Below, in pieces: positions 1 to 7,518 of a DNA stretch of 64,000 bases. A program made the position numbers and the translations under genes. This stretch comes from an uncultured Gammaproteobacteria bacterium (lineage in GTDB: Bacteria > Pseudomonadota > Gammaproteobacteria > Arenicellales > JAANXG01). Position 1 is the stretch's first letter. Every line of letters begins with the position of its first letter. Location: the NCBI GenBank assembly GCA_947259395.1, contig CAMYMN010000003.1:1-64000 (forward strand), given 5' to 3'. The notes below the pieces were generated by a model, which saw nothing but the letters and a program-made list of their open reading frames with translations, had not been told where the DNA came from and did not search any database.

Positions 1-1
1 C

Positions 2-103
2 TACGAACCCCTCACCGAAGCCCCCGAGCGGGTTTACGGCCAAGAACTCAACTCCCATTACCAGCAACAGGGCCTGCAGTTGAGTAAGCACTTCAAGGAT
101 TGA
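2..103 (+). CDS. C-terminal end of an unidentified protein (cut by window edge)
   Basis: An open frame runs in from the left edge and stops at TGA 101-103, giving 33 residues that end in KHFKD. The fragment is hydrophilic and rich in Q, E and L. It is too short for me to recognise a family. It is followed by about 310 bp without a gene, so it is probably not in an operon with the next gene. That it is coding is an inference from position and frame only. Confidence 0.45.
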   Translation, partial: YEPLTEAPERVYGQELNSHYQQQGLQLSKHFKD

Positions 104-414
104 CGCAGCTCCGATTGTGAGCAACTCTTGAGATATTATTTGAACGGATAGTGAGGGCAGCGCACATCGTGCGGCCGATCCTTCCAACGCTTTCCAGCGA
201 TAGTATGACCGTTTCGCTCGAGAACACTATTCGTTCGTTTAGACGGTTTTTGAGCGCTATCCCGCTGATTATAATAGGTCAATTGAATCAAAATCGTACG
301 CTTGCAACGATCCAATGTTAGATTCGTTCAATTGAAATCGGGTCTGGCCCGTGTGCCGCCAAAATCTAGCGAATCGAGGGCCAGACCAACCGGTCGCATT
401 TGGGAGATTTAACG
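104..414. other. Intergenic leader of the MoaD-like gene
   Basis: No gene is visible here. The stretch holds two related motifs, TCAATTGAA (279-287) and TTCAATTGAA (327-336), the second a perfect palindrome, and a long inverted repeat at 341-387. It ends in a GGGAG ribosome binding site at 402-406 for the gene at 415. The motifs could be operator sites, but no regulator gene is adjacent. Confidence 0.4.
341..387 (+). promoter_or_regulatory. Inverted repeat in the leader of the MoaD-like gene
   Basis: GGTCTGGCCC (341-350) and GGGCCAGACC (378-387) are perfect 10-bp complements around a 27-nt loop. The stem would form in mRNA about 27 nt before the start codon at 415, or act as a spaced operator on DNA. 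There is no T-tract, so a simple terminator is unlikely. Function is not known. Confidence 0.4.
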
Positions 415-684
415 ATGACCACCCTATGCTTCACACCCAATCTACTCCGCCACGTAAAAACCCCGACCGCACACGTTGTAGGGAGCACGGTTCGACAGGC
501 GTTGGAGGGGTATTTTCGGGCCAATCCCCGGGTACGAGGCTATGTCCTCGATGACCAAGGCGCCCTGCGCCAGCATGTGGCAATCTTTTTGAATCAAGAA
601 CTGATCCACGACCGCATCAACCTGTCCGACTCGGTCCGAGAACACGACGATATTTTTGTAGTTCAAGCACTTTCCGGGGGCTGA
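415..684 (+). CDS. MoaD/ThiS-family sulfur-carrier-like protein
   Basis: The 89-residue product has the size of beta-grasp sulfur carriers and ends in Gly-Gly (QALSGG), the tail that MoaD and ThiS use to carry an adenylate or thiocarboxylate. The ending IFVVQALSGG and the internal motif DxxxLRxHVxIFLN are typical of this family. The ATG at 415 has a GGGAG ribosome site 8 bp upstream; a TTG at 400 is also in frame. The stop lies one base before the next gene, a beta-propeller protein, so the two are certainly co-transcribed. No moaE, thiG or thiF is nearby, so a role in molybdopterin or thiamine synthesis is not supported. Linkage to the propeller suggests a separate, unassigned sulfur-transfer or protein-modification role. 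Confidence 0.85.
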   Translation: MTTLCFTPNLLRHVKTPTAHVVGSTVRQALEGYFRANPRVRGYVLDDQGALRQHVAIFLNQELIHDRINLSDSVREHDDIFVVQALSGG

Positions 685-685
685 C

Positions 686-1792
686 ATGAGTAACCGATTG
701 ATAGTGGGCACCCGCAAAGGTCTGTTTCGTATCGAGCGCACCGGAACCGGAAACTGGGACGTCACTCAGACTTGGTTTCTGGGTGATCCGGTCTCCATGT
801 TGTTGCCCGAACCCGGTGGGCTGCGGCTCCATGCGGCTCTGGATCTGGGCCACTTCGGCGTCAAAATGCAACGTTCCGATGATGGGGGCGCGACCTGGTC
901 CGAGGCGCCGGTGCCGGCCTTCCCGCCCAAGCCCGAAGGAATCGAGGACAAGGACCCTATGCGCGGTCTCGATGTCCCTTGGAGCACCCAATTGATCTGG
1001 GCCCTAGAAGCAGGCGGTCCCGGCGAGATTTGGTGTGGCGTCGTTCCGGGCGGCCTATTTCAATCCATTGACGGTGGTGAGAGCTGGGCCTTGGTCCGCC
1101 CGTTGTGGGACGACCCTCGTCGAAAGAAATGGATGGGCGGTGGCTATGACTTCGCAGGCATTCACTCAATTCTTGTTGATCCTCGTGATCCCGCGCATGT
1201 GACTGTCGCTGTCTCCGTGGGCGGCGTTTGGACCACCCGGGACGGGGGTGCGCACTGGGAGTTGATTGGCTCCGGCTTGCGTAACGCCTATATGCCTCCG
1301 GAGATGGCGGGAGACCCACTAACCCAGGATTGCCACCGGGTGGTGTGCTGCGGCGCCAGCCCAGATCGCCTATGGATGCAGCACCACAATGGGATATTTC
1401 GCAGCGACGACGGCGGGGAGAATTGGCACGAATTGAGCGATGTCCCGCCTTCCAGCTTCGGCTTCGCCGTTACCGTTCACCCTAAGGACCCTGATACCGC
1501 TTGGTTCGTCCCAGCTGCCAAAGATGAGCAGCGCATTCCCGTGGACGCGCGTCTCGTGGTGACACGCACTCGCGATGGAGGTCAGCACTTTGAGGTATTG
1601 CACCGGGGTCTGCCCTCGGAGCCCGCGTATGACTTGGTCTATCGGCATGCCCTGGATGTTGCCAGCGATGGGGAGCGGCTGGCCTTTGGCAGCACCACCG
1701 GATCTTTTTGGGTAAGTGAAGACCAGGGAGAATCCTGGCAGACGGTCAGTAACCACTTACCTCCAGTTCTCTGTGTGCGATTCGAAGAGTGA
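686..1792 (+). CDS. BNR/sialidase-type beta-propeller protein
   Basis: The 368-residue protein has six Asp-box motifs of the form S-x-D-x-G-x-x-W at about residues 63, 126, 183, 239, 294 and 343, which mark a six-bladed beta-propeller of the BNR/Vps10/exo-sialidase fold. There is no signal peptide, so it should be cytoplasmic, unlike true secreted sialidases, and I see no sialidase catalytic set. It starts one base after the stop of the GG-tailed sulfur carrier. Annotation as exo-alpha-sialidase would be misleading; a scaffold or carrier-partner role is an inference from the gene pairing. Confidence 0.85.
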   Translation: MSNRLIVGTRKGLFRIERTGTGNWDVTQTWFLGDPVSMLLPEPGGLRLHAALDLGHFGVKMQRSDDGGATWSEAPVPAFPPKPEGIEDKDPMRGLDVPWSTQLIWALEAGGPGEIWCGVVPGGLFQSIDGGESWALVRPLWDDPRRKKWMGGGYDFAGIHSILVDPRDPAHVTVAVSVGGVWTTRDGGAHWELIGSGLRNAYMPPEMAGDPLTQDCHRVVCCGASPDRLWMQHHNGIFRSDDGGENWHELSDVPPSSFGFAVTVHPKDPDTAWFVPAAKDEQRIPVDARLVVTRTRDGGQHFEVLHRGLPSEPAYDLVYRHALDVASDGERLAFGSTTGSFWVSEDQGESWQTVSNHLPPVLCVRFEE

Positions 1793-2029
1793 GCCATGTA
1801 CTAGTTCAAGTGACAGATGCTACGGATAAAAAAATAAAAACGGCAATACGGGATCAGGCATTTATGTATTCTAAAGCTCGCATAAATATTGAGAAACAAA
1901 CAGGTAAGAACAAGAGAACATTCTACTTTTCGGTTGTTCGGGATGTTTGAAGATGCAAAATGATGCGTCTTATATGGCGGTGGCTTGAGACATCAGAGCG
2001 CCAGGTAGTTCGATCGAGGAGCAAACACT

Positions 2030-2848
2030 GTGCGGGATCAGACACAGGCCAAACAAGATAGCAGTAGAGGCTGGAATCCGAATCAGTATCTGAGGTTTTC
2101 TGACCATCGCTTGCGCCCGGCAATCGAACTTCTGGCACGCATTCCACTTGAATCGCCGAAGTTGATTTTTGATCTGGGTTGTGGCACCGGCAATGTAACC
2201 CGGATTATTGCTCAGCGCTGGCACTCGGCGCAGGTGTACGGGCTCGACAATTCCACGGAAATGTTGCAAAAGGCGCAACAACAAGCGGGAACAATCCACT
2301 GCATAGAGGCCGATATCGAAAACTGGACGCCCGACGAGGCGCCGGATCTTATTTTCTCGAACGCCGCATTACATTGGGTGGAAAGGCACCAAGACCTTTT
2401 TCCACGTCTGGCGAAATTCGTGAGTCCCGGTGGTTGCTTGGCCGTGCAGATGCCGCTCAGTTGGGATGCGACGTCGCACCTTCTGATGCGCGCAACACTG
2501 GCGGATGGTGGCGCGGGTGGACGCCCGCTCGGAACTGAAACACTGAGACAGTCGGTGGCTCGAAGGTGGGTGGGGGATGCGGATTTCTATTATGATCTTC
2601 TCGCCGATGACGCGCGTAGCGTTGATATCTGGGAAACGGAGTACCTTCATGAGCTTGAAGGCAAAGATCCGATCCTCGAATGGGTTAAAGGAACCGGCCT
2701 GCGTCCGATACTCAATGGACTAGCGGACGACGAGCGAGAAGTTTTCCTCGCCAAATACCGCTGTCGTTTGCGCGAGGCATACCCTGTCAGGGCCAATGGT
2801 TGTACGCTCTATCCCTTTCGCCGCCTTTTCATCGTCGCAATGCTGTAA
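2030..2848 (+). CDS. tam: Trans-aconitate 2-methyltransferase
   Basis: SAM-dependent class I methyltransferase of 272 residues, expected to monomethylate trans-aconitate, a by-product that inhibits aconitase. The N-terminus WNPNQYLRFSDHRLRPAIEL, the SAM loop DLGCGTGN, the motif FSNAALHWVERHQDLFPRL and the ending YPFRRLFIVA all follow the Tam family closely, and the length matches. The start is GTG at 2030, supported by GAGGAG at 2016-2021. The gene stands alone, with 237 bp upstream in which I see nothing but AT-rich sequence. Family assignment is firm; the substrate is inferred from the family. Confidence 0.9.
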   Translation: MRDQTQAKQDSSRGWNPNQYLRFSDHRLRPAIELLARIPLESPKLIFDLGCGTGNVTRIIAQRWHSAQVYGLDNSTEMLQKAQQQAGTIHCIEADIENWTPDEAPDLIFSNAALHWVERHQDLFPRLAKFVSPGGCLAVQMPLSWDATSHLLMRATLADGGAGGRPLGTETLRQSVARRWVGDADFYYDLLADDARSVDIWETEYLHELEGKDPILEWVKGTGLRPILNGLADDEREVFLAKYRCRLREAYPVRANGCTLYPFRRLFIVAML

Positions 2849-2934
2849 TTCGATATTCGAGAATTTTGGTCTAACCGCACCACAAAAAAGTAAAATGTGG
2901 TGCTGATTACATGATTCAACCGGAGGACAAGACA

Positions 2935-3246
2935 ATGATGGTAGCGCGCTGGCAGATCGAAGCCCGGTTCGGGCACAAGCAGACCGTGATCGATGCCCTG
3001 AAGACATGGCACGAAGAAATCGGGTCGCAGATCGGGTGGACTGCAGACAAAGTCCGCATCCTGTCTGGCTCGGTCGGCGCTCTTGAGTCATCGGTGGTTA
3101 CCGAGATTTTGATCGATGACCTTGCAGAGTTGAGCAAGTCCTGGCAACAGCTAGGGAGCATCGAAGCTCACCAGCGATGGAGTAAGGACCTGGAACCTTA
3201 CATCGTTTCCGGCACTCCCCACTGGCAGGTGTTCCACATCGTATGA
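2935..3246 (+). CDS. Small hypothetical protein, possibly dimeric alpha/beta barrel type
   Basis: A 103-residue soluble protein. The start at ATG 2935 is chosen because GGAGG at 2922-2926 sits 8 bp upstream; an earlier ATG at 2911 has no such site. The pattern of a strand (VARWQIEARFGHK), a helix (QTVIDALKTWHEEIG) and later strands around a WQQLGSIEAHQRWSKDLEP helix resembles small ferredoxin-like dimeric alpha/beta barrel proteins such as NIPSNAP-type domains. I do not recognise a specific family. It follows tam in the same direction after 86 bp. Confidence 0.6.
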   Translation: MMVARWQIEARFGHKQTVIDALKTWHEEIGSQIGWTADKVRILSGSVGALESSVVTEILIDDLAELSKSWQQLGSIEAHQRWSKDLEPYIVSGTPHWQVFHIV

Positions 3247-3582
3247 GCGCGGTTTGACATCACGCTGTGTAGCACTACCGCTCGGCAAAATTTGAGTGCG
3301 CGAACGAGTAGTAGGGAATACGGCACAGACGGTTTACGATTACCGATTCACGACGTAAACAAGATCCGGCCTTAATTTCCAGCGAAGGTGTGAACAAGCA
3401 GGACTGCACCTAGTTTAGAGACAAAGAATTCGGTTGATGCTCAGTGTGACACCTTGTGCCCGAACATGTGTGCATCCCGATCTGATCGAGTCTCCAACGC
3501 CTGGAATCGGGCTTCACTAAATAGAAAAATTAGGGATCTCAGTCGCAGATTCCGGCCCCTCGCTTCATCGCTCCGGCGCGGC
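3247..3582. other. Intergenic stretch before the 23-bp tandem repeat
   Basis: About 336 bp with no convincing gene on either strand and no clear terminator. It leads directly into the tandem repeat at 3583. Confidence 0.5.
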
Positions 3583-3682
3583 GCTTGTGCTGGTGTAGTG
3601 GCAGTGCTTATGCTGGTGTAGTGGCAGTGCTTGTGCTGGTGTAGTGGCAGTGCTTGTGCTGGTGTAGTGGCAGTGCTTGTGC
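3583..3682 (+). repeat. 23-bp tandem repeat, 4.3 copies
   Basis: The unit GCTTGTGCTGGTGTAGTGGCAGT occurs at 3583-3605, 3606-3628 (one change, G to A), 3629-3651 and 3652-3674, with the first 8 bases of a fifth unit at 3675-3682. The period is not a multiple of three and no gene spans it, so it is noncoding. Near-identity of the units points to recent slippage or expansion. It lies 83 bp before the start of the membrane-protein gene at 3765. Confidence 0.95.
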
Positions 3683-3764
3683 CCGCACAGCAGGGGATCC
3701 AGCAGCCCCATCCGTTCGCTATCACGCCGGACCGATGGTGAAATATACGGGCTAAGCTATTGGG

Positions 3765-4217
3765 ATGCGACGCGACCAAACGCCAACCCTGAATTATTGT
3801 TTAATGTTTTCCGTGTTGGGTGCACTCGGCGTGTTATACGCGTGGTGGTCTCAGCCGTATGTGGGTCCCGCCTCGGCGACCAGCGTTGTTGCCAGATCTT
3901 TGGTGATCATCGTGTGGCTGGCCCTGTTCATGACCACAAAGCGGTTCAAATACCCAGCATGGTCGTGGAAATATTTCTTAATTGGTGGTGTACTTGGCGG
4001 TGGTTGGTGGACATTGTCGTTTCCGTTGGGTGAAGCACAGGGCCTGGTCAATGTCGCCATGGGACTCGTCGTAGGATCCATATCCGGTTTGTTTGCCGGG
4101 TTCGCGCCGACCGGTGGCCGCGCTGCACTGATTGGAATCGGTGTTTTGGTCGCACAACTCGCCGTCAATATTTTGTTACATGCTGTCGGATGGACCAAAT
4201 ATAGCTACGGGATGTAA
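3765..4217 (+). CDS. Hypothetical four-helix membrane protein
   Basis: A 150-residue protein with four predicted membrane segments: about residues 10-27, 43-56, 71-90 plus 96-115, and 122-139, rich in G, V, L and W. A short TKRFKYPAWSWKYF loop separates the second and third. I do not recognise the family and see no catalytic motif. It is followed after 32 bp by the cysteine-rich protein gene in the same direction and may be co-transcribed with it. Confidence 0.6.
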   Translation: MRRDQTPTLNYCLMFSVLGALGVLYAWWSQPYVGPASATSVVARSLVIIVWLALFMTTKRFKYPAWSWKYFLIGGVLGGGWWTLSFPLGEAQGLVNVAMGLVVGSISGLFAGFAPTGGRAALIGIGVLVAQLAVNILLHAVGWTKYSYGM

Positions 4218-4249
4218 CGGGAAACACCCGAAAAGCCACCATTGTTGAG

Positions 4250-4672
4250 ATGAAAGCGCGCGCGAAAATCGTATGCTGGAAATGTGGCGAGCCTTTGAAG
4301 CGCTCTCGCTTACCGATCCGTCGCCTCGATGAATGCCAGATATGTCAAACGCCGCTGCACGTGTGCCGCATGTGCCGGCATTATGATACTCGACTGATCA
4401 ATGCCTGCCGTCACGACCATGCCGACAAGGTCGTGGAAAAGGAACACGCGAACTTTTGCCAGTTTTTCCGACCACGGTCAAATGCTAATCGGTCGACGGT
4501 AAATCTGACATCTAACGCCTCTCGAAGCGAGCTCAACGAGATATTTGGTGACGAAGACGCAGCGTGTGCAGAAAATCAAACCGTTGCTGATAGTAAACGC
4601 GCGCGCACCGACGCTTCGCGGGCCAAGCTAAATGAGCTGTTTGGAACAAGTGAAAGGAAACGTTCTCAATAA
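4250..4672 (+). CDS. Cysteine-rich (zinc-ribbon-like) protein with duplicated LNE-[IL]-FG motif
   Basis: The N-terminal half of this 140-residue protein carries CxxC pairs CWKC, CQIC and CRMC plus later single Cys and His residues (ACRHDH, NFCQFF), consistent with one or two structural zinc sites. The C-terminal half is low complexity and contains two copies of a short motif, ASRSELNEIFG and ASRAKLNELFG, about 40 residues apart, each followed by acidic or polar residues. The pattern looks like a metal-binding head with a disordered tail bearing two peptide docking motifs. No known function; the docking idea is inference. Confidence 0.65.
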   Translation: MKARAKIVCWKCGEPLKRSRLPIRRLDECQICQTPLHVCRMCRHYDTRLINACRHDHADKVVEKEHANFCQFFRPRSNANRSTVNLTSNASRSELNEIFGDEDAACAENQTVADSKRARTDASRAKLNELFGTSERKRSQ

Positions 4673-4766
4673 TGTTGAATCATGAAAGCCACCTCGATTT
4701 CGACAATCCGGCGGATGCCACGTTGCGAACACGACGGCATTAACGCTGAATGTATATTCAGCATCC

Positions 4767-4939
4767 ATTGAATCTCCCCGCGCTTGTGCGCGGGGAATCA
4801 TCCCGGCTACGCCGGGATACACTGGACTCGGCCGGTTGTCGGCAAAGCCGCACCCGGCCTCGTCCGTGGCCCGCATGATACCGTGCGGGAATCGCGTCCA
4901 TCCCCATGCTCACGCGCGGGATCTTGTTCCGCGATAAAG
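4767..4939 (+). repeat. 173-bp multi-hairpin repeat, copy A
   Basis: This element is repeated in reverse orientation at 47075-47247 with the same length and, by my count, 10 differences. It begins with a perfect hairpin CCCCGCGC-TTGT-GCGCGGGG (4776-4795), then TCCCGGC-TAC-GCCGGGA (4801-4817), a longer GGCCGG...CCGGCC stem around 4840-4860, and CCCGCA...TGCGGG near 4870-4889. It lies downstream of a cysteine-rich protein gene. No coding capacity is evident. It resembles a REP/BIME-type or nonautonomous mobile repeat. Confidence 0.9.
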
Positions 4940-5004
4940 CGCTGTACGGATAACTTCGGTTGGTTGTGTCGTCCAATCCACTTTCATACCAGAGGTTGTC
5001 AATC

Positions 5005-5409
5005 ATGACAGTTTCAAGAAGCGTGATTACTCAGACGGTAGTTTTGACAGCGGCAGCAAAAACATTGTTCGCAATGTATCTCGACCCAATCGCGCATGAA
5101 GCGATAAGCGGAGGACCCGTAGTTATTGCGCCGGAGCGAGGTGCCGAATTTCGAGCATTCGATGGAGTCATTACTGGAACCATATTGGCGGTTGTCACAC
5201 CGACGTTGATCGTGCAGTCGTGGCGTTCAGCGGAGTTCAAGCCCAGTGACAGGGACTCCACCCTCATCTTGAGCTTTACGCCGCAAGGAGAGCAAGGGCG
5301 GATTGATCTCGTGCACTTAGACGTTCCCGATCATGATTATGACGGCGTAACTGAGGGTTGGGAGAAATATTATTGGGTTCCGTGGCGGCGATTTCTGCAA
5401 AGTCGATGA
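5005..5409 (+). CDS. SRPBCC / AHSA1-like protein
   Basis: The 134-residue product shows the START-like hallmarks of the Hsp90-ATPase-activator homologue family: an N-terminal strand ITQTVVLTAAAKTLFAMYLDPIAHEAISGGP, a central FDGVITGTILAVVTPTLIVQSWR (the G.I....P.. I.Q.WR motif) and a final helix with GWEKYYWVPWRRFL. The start at ATG 5005 is preferred over an upstream ATG because it aligns with family N-termini. Such proteins bind hydrophobic ligands or assist chaperones; the ligand here is unknown. It begins 65 bp after the hairpin repeat. Confidence 0.8.
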   Translation: MTVSRSVITQTVVLTAAAKTLFAMYLDPIAHEAISGGPVVIAPERGAEFRAFDGVITGTILAVVTPTLIVQSWRSAEFKPSDRDSTLILSFTPQGEQGRIDLVHLDVPDHDYDGVTEGWEKYYWVPWRRFLQSR

Positions 5410-5472
5410 TGGTGTTGGCCGTTGCAAAGCGGAACCCTGATTCACACCGACATAAGACAAGGGGATGACCAA

Positions 5473-5868
5473 ATGATAAAGCGCGGGGTATTGGCGGTAA
5501 TTGCGGTATTCATCGTATGGTCGATATTAGATTTCATAATCCATGGCGTGCTTCTTCAATCGACATACGAAGCGACGGCTGATCTATGGCGCCCGATGGA
5601 GGAAATGAAGATGTCGATGATGTATCTCGTGACCCTGTTATTTATCGTTTGTTTCGTAGCAATTTATGGCTTCTTGATCGCAAATAAATCCGTCCTATCA
5701 GGCGTCATATTCGGTGTGCTATTCGGGCTGGCAACCGGTATTTCGATGGGATTCGGGTCGTACTCCTATATGCCGATACCACTGACCCTGGCATGGAGTT
5801 GGTTTTTCGGGACCGTGGTTCAGGCGACAATCGCAGGCGCCATTGTCGGCACTATACTCAAATCTTGA
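5473..5868 (+). CDS. Hypothetical membrane protein (DUF1761-like topology)
   Basis: About 131 residues starting at ATG 5473, with AAGGGG at 5459-5464 as ribosome site. Four hydrophobic segments are visible: residues 5-24, 47-66, 74-92 and 100-128. The motif VWSILDFIIHGVLLQSTYEATADLWRP followed by a methionine-rich MEEMKMSMMY resembles small DUF1761-type membrane proteins, but I am not certain of the family. It sits between the SRPBCC gene and the ArsM-like gene, 63 bp after the former and 38 bp before the latter, so a small operon is likely. Confidence 0.6.
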   Translation: MIKRGVLAVIAVFIVWSILDFIIHGVLLQSTYEATADLWRPMEEMKMSMMYLVTLLFIVCFVAIYGFLIANKSVLSGVIFGVLFGLATGISMGFGSYSYMPIPLTLAWSWFFGTVVQATIAGAIVGTILKS

Positions 5869-5906
5869 AACCGCCCGCTCAAGCGCAAGCTGAGCCCCAA
5901 CACGCC

Positions 5907-6761
5907 ATGACACGCATGAAAACTCAGGAAATAAAACAACTTCTTAAGACTCGCTATGGTAAATGCGCCGAAGCTGGCGAGGCGACCATGACATGTTGTA
6001 GCGCCAGCGAGACGGGCAGAAATTCGAGTGTCGCCGCGGAACATGGACTGTATTCAACAGCCGAGTTGTCGTCGCTACCGGAAATCTCCCGAGGTCTCTC
6101 TCGGGGATGTGGAAATCCGACCGGCTTTGCCGGACTCACGCCCGGAGAAGTGGTTGTAGACTTTGGCTGTGGCGCCGGAATCGACGTGATTCTCGCCGCC
6201 CGCAAGGTCATACCGGGTGGGCAGGTAATCGGCGTTGACTTCAGTCCACAAATGATTGAGCGTGCAAAACAAGCCATATCGGAAGCGGGGTTGCTGGACG
6301 CCGTTGAGTTTGTCGTTGCTGATCTGGAACAAGTAACCGCCCCCGATGGATGTGCCGACGTGGTGACATCCAATTGCGTAATCAATCTATGTCCCGATAA
6401 GGAGGCGGTGTACAGAGAGATCTTCCGCATTCTCAAACCTGGAGGCCGTGTTGCCATCTCAGACATCGTCTATAAAGAAAAGATTGATCCAACGGTGCGC
6501 GAGCATTTTGAAAAGACCTGGTCCGGGTGTGTAGGCGGATCGATTGACGAAGAGTCGTACTTTAAGGTTTTGGATGACGCGGGATTCGTTGATATCGAGG
6601 TTGTCGCCCGGCACCTGCTGCAACAGAGGGAACTGGAGGAGATGGCATGTTGCCCGGGACCGGAGTTCGCCCCGAAGCCGGATGAAGTTGATCTCCAAGA
6701 TGTGCGAGGCAAGGTTGCCAGCATCAAATTTACGGCCGCAAAACCGCCCATAAATGGCTAG
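5907..6761 (+). CDS. arsM: Arsenite methyltransferase (ArsM family)
   Basis: SAM-dependent methyltransferase of 284 residues expected to methylate As(III). The SAM motif VVDFGCGAGID is followed by cysteines in the three positions conserved in ArsM: Cys68 (GCGNPT), Cys157 (SNCVINLC) and Cys208 (SGCVGGS). Early cysteines (TCC, about residue 30) and a late MACCPGPEF pair are also typical. The start may be 5907 or the ATG at 5916; neither has a strong ribosome site. No arsR or ars efflux gene is adjacent, so this is a stand-alone detoxification gene if expressed with its two upstream neighbours. Confidence 0.88.
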   Translation: MTRMKTQEIKQLLKTRYGKCAEAGEATMTCCSASETGRNSSVAAEHGLYSTAELSSLPEISRGLSRGCGNPTGFAGLTPGEVVVDFGCGAGIDVILAARKVIPGGQVIGVDFSPQMIERAKQAISEAGLLDAVEFVVADLEQVTAPDGCADVVTSNCVINLCPDKEAVYREIFRILKPGGRVAISDIVYKEKIDPTVREHFEKTWSGCVGGSIDEESYFKVLDDAGFVDIEVVARHLLQQRELEEMACCPGPEFAPKPDEVDLQDVRGKVASIKFTAAKPPING

Positions 6762-6959
6762 CGCCGGCGCTCGGTATGGATCTCGATCTGTGTTCCGGTA
6801 CGATGATGAATAATGCTCACGAACGCTCAAGGTCCGAATTAACTGATCGCAATCCGTGGACATCTTTGTATTTAACCGCGCGCGGTTTTGCTTTAACGTC
6901 CTATGGTCTCGCGAAGGAAAACAATGGTAATTTACACGTTATTTACCACGGAGGTCGCT

Positions 6960-7514
6960 ATGTATGAGAAAGGCAGTGAAGCGGTAACCCTGATTCGTGA
7001 TTGCCTCGCGGTCGCCGTACCGCAGGGCGTGGAAATGAATCTTCCCAAGGGGACGGTCGGTTCACTGGTGCAAGCCCTGGGAGGGAGCTTTACCGTGTAC
7101 GTACGCGGCAAAATGTTCCGTATCGCCGGCGAAGATGCGGACGCACTGGGGAAAAAACCACCGCCTCCGATGCCGGAACTGGCTCCGGGCGCATCAGATG
7201 AGGACCTGAGGCAACTTGTGTGGGAGCAGATGAGGACGTGCTTTGATCCGGAAATTCCCGTCAATGTCGTCGACCTCGGGTTGATATACGACTGTCGCAT
7301 TGAGAAGCACGGGGGCGACTCACGCGAGGTGTTTATTAAAATGACGCTTACCGTGCCTAGCTGTGGTATGGGCGACGTACTCGCGCGGGACGTGAAACGG
7401 AGAGTAGAACTCATCCCTTCAGTAACTACGGCCCATGTGGAGCTTGTGTTCGACCCGCCCTGGACGCGTGAGCGGATGTCGGACTTGGCGAGGCTCGAGA
7501 CGGGGTTGTTTTAA
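6960..7514 (+). CDS. sufT: SufT, iron-sulfur cluster assembly factor (DUF59/MIP18)
   Basis: The 184-residue protein has the SufT N-terminal extension (RDCLAVAVPQGVEMNLPKGT) and a C-terminal DUF59 domain with CFDPEIPVNVVDLGLIYD and the Cys-containing TVPSCGMGD motif. It acts in maturation of Fe-S proteins as a partner of the Suf pathway. ATG 6960 is preceded by GGAGG at 6950-6954. No other suf gene is in the window, which is common for sufT. It ends four bases from the convergent DUF502 gene. Confidence 0.92.
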   Translation: MYEKGSEAVTLIRDCLAVAVPQGVEMNLPKGTVGSLVQALGGSFTVYVRGKMFRIAGEDADALGKKPPPPMPELAPGASDEDLRQLVWEQMRTCFDPEIPVNVVDLGLIYDCRIEKHGGDSREVFIKMTLTVPSCGMGDVLARDVKRRVELIPSVTTAHVELVFDPPWTRERMSDLARLETGLF

Positions 7515-7518
7515 ATCA

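Noticed and set aside
686-1792. Annotation of the propeller as exo-alpha-sialidase
   Set aside because: Asp boxes are present but there is no signal peptide and no visible sialidase Arg triad or Glu/Tyr catalytic pair.
3583-3682. 23-bp repeats considered as a CRISPR array
   Set aside because: Units are directly adjacent with no spacers, so it is a minisatellite.
3441-3779. 112-codon minus-strand frame covering the 23-bp repeat
   Set aside because: The repeat period is not a multiple of three; the product is a chance His/Thr-rich sequence.
4776-4817. Sequence CCCCGCGC...GCGCGGGG resembles the palindrome of type I-E CRISPR repeats
   Set aside because: It occurs once per 173-bp element, with no regularly spaced repeats or spacers and no cas genes.
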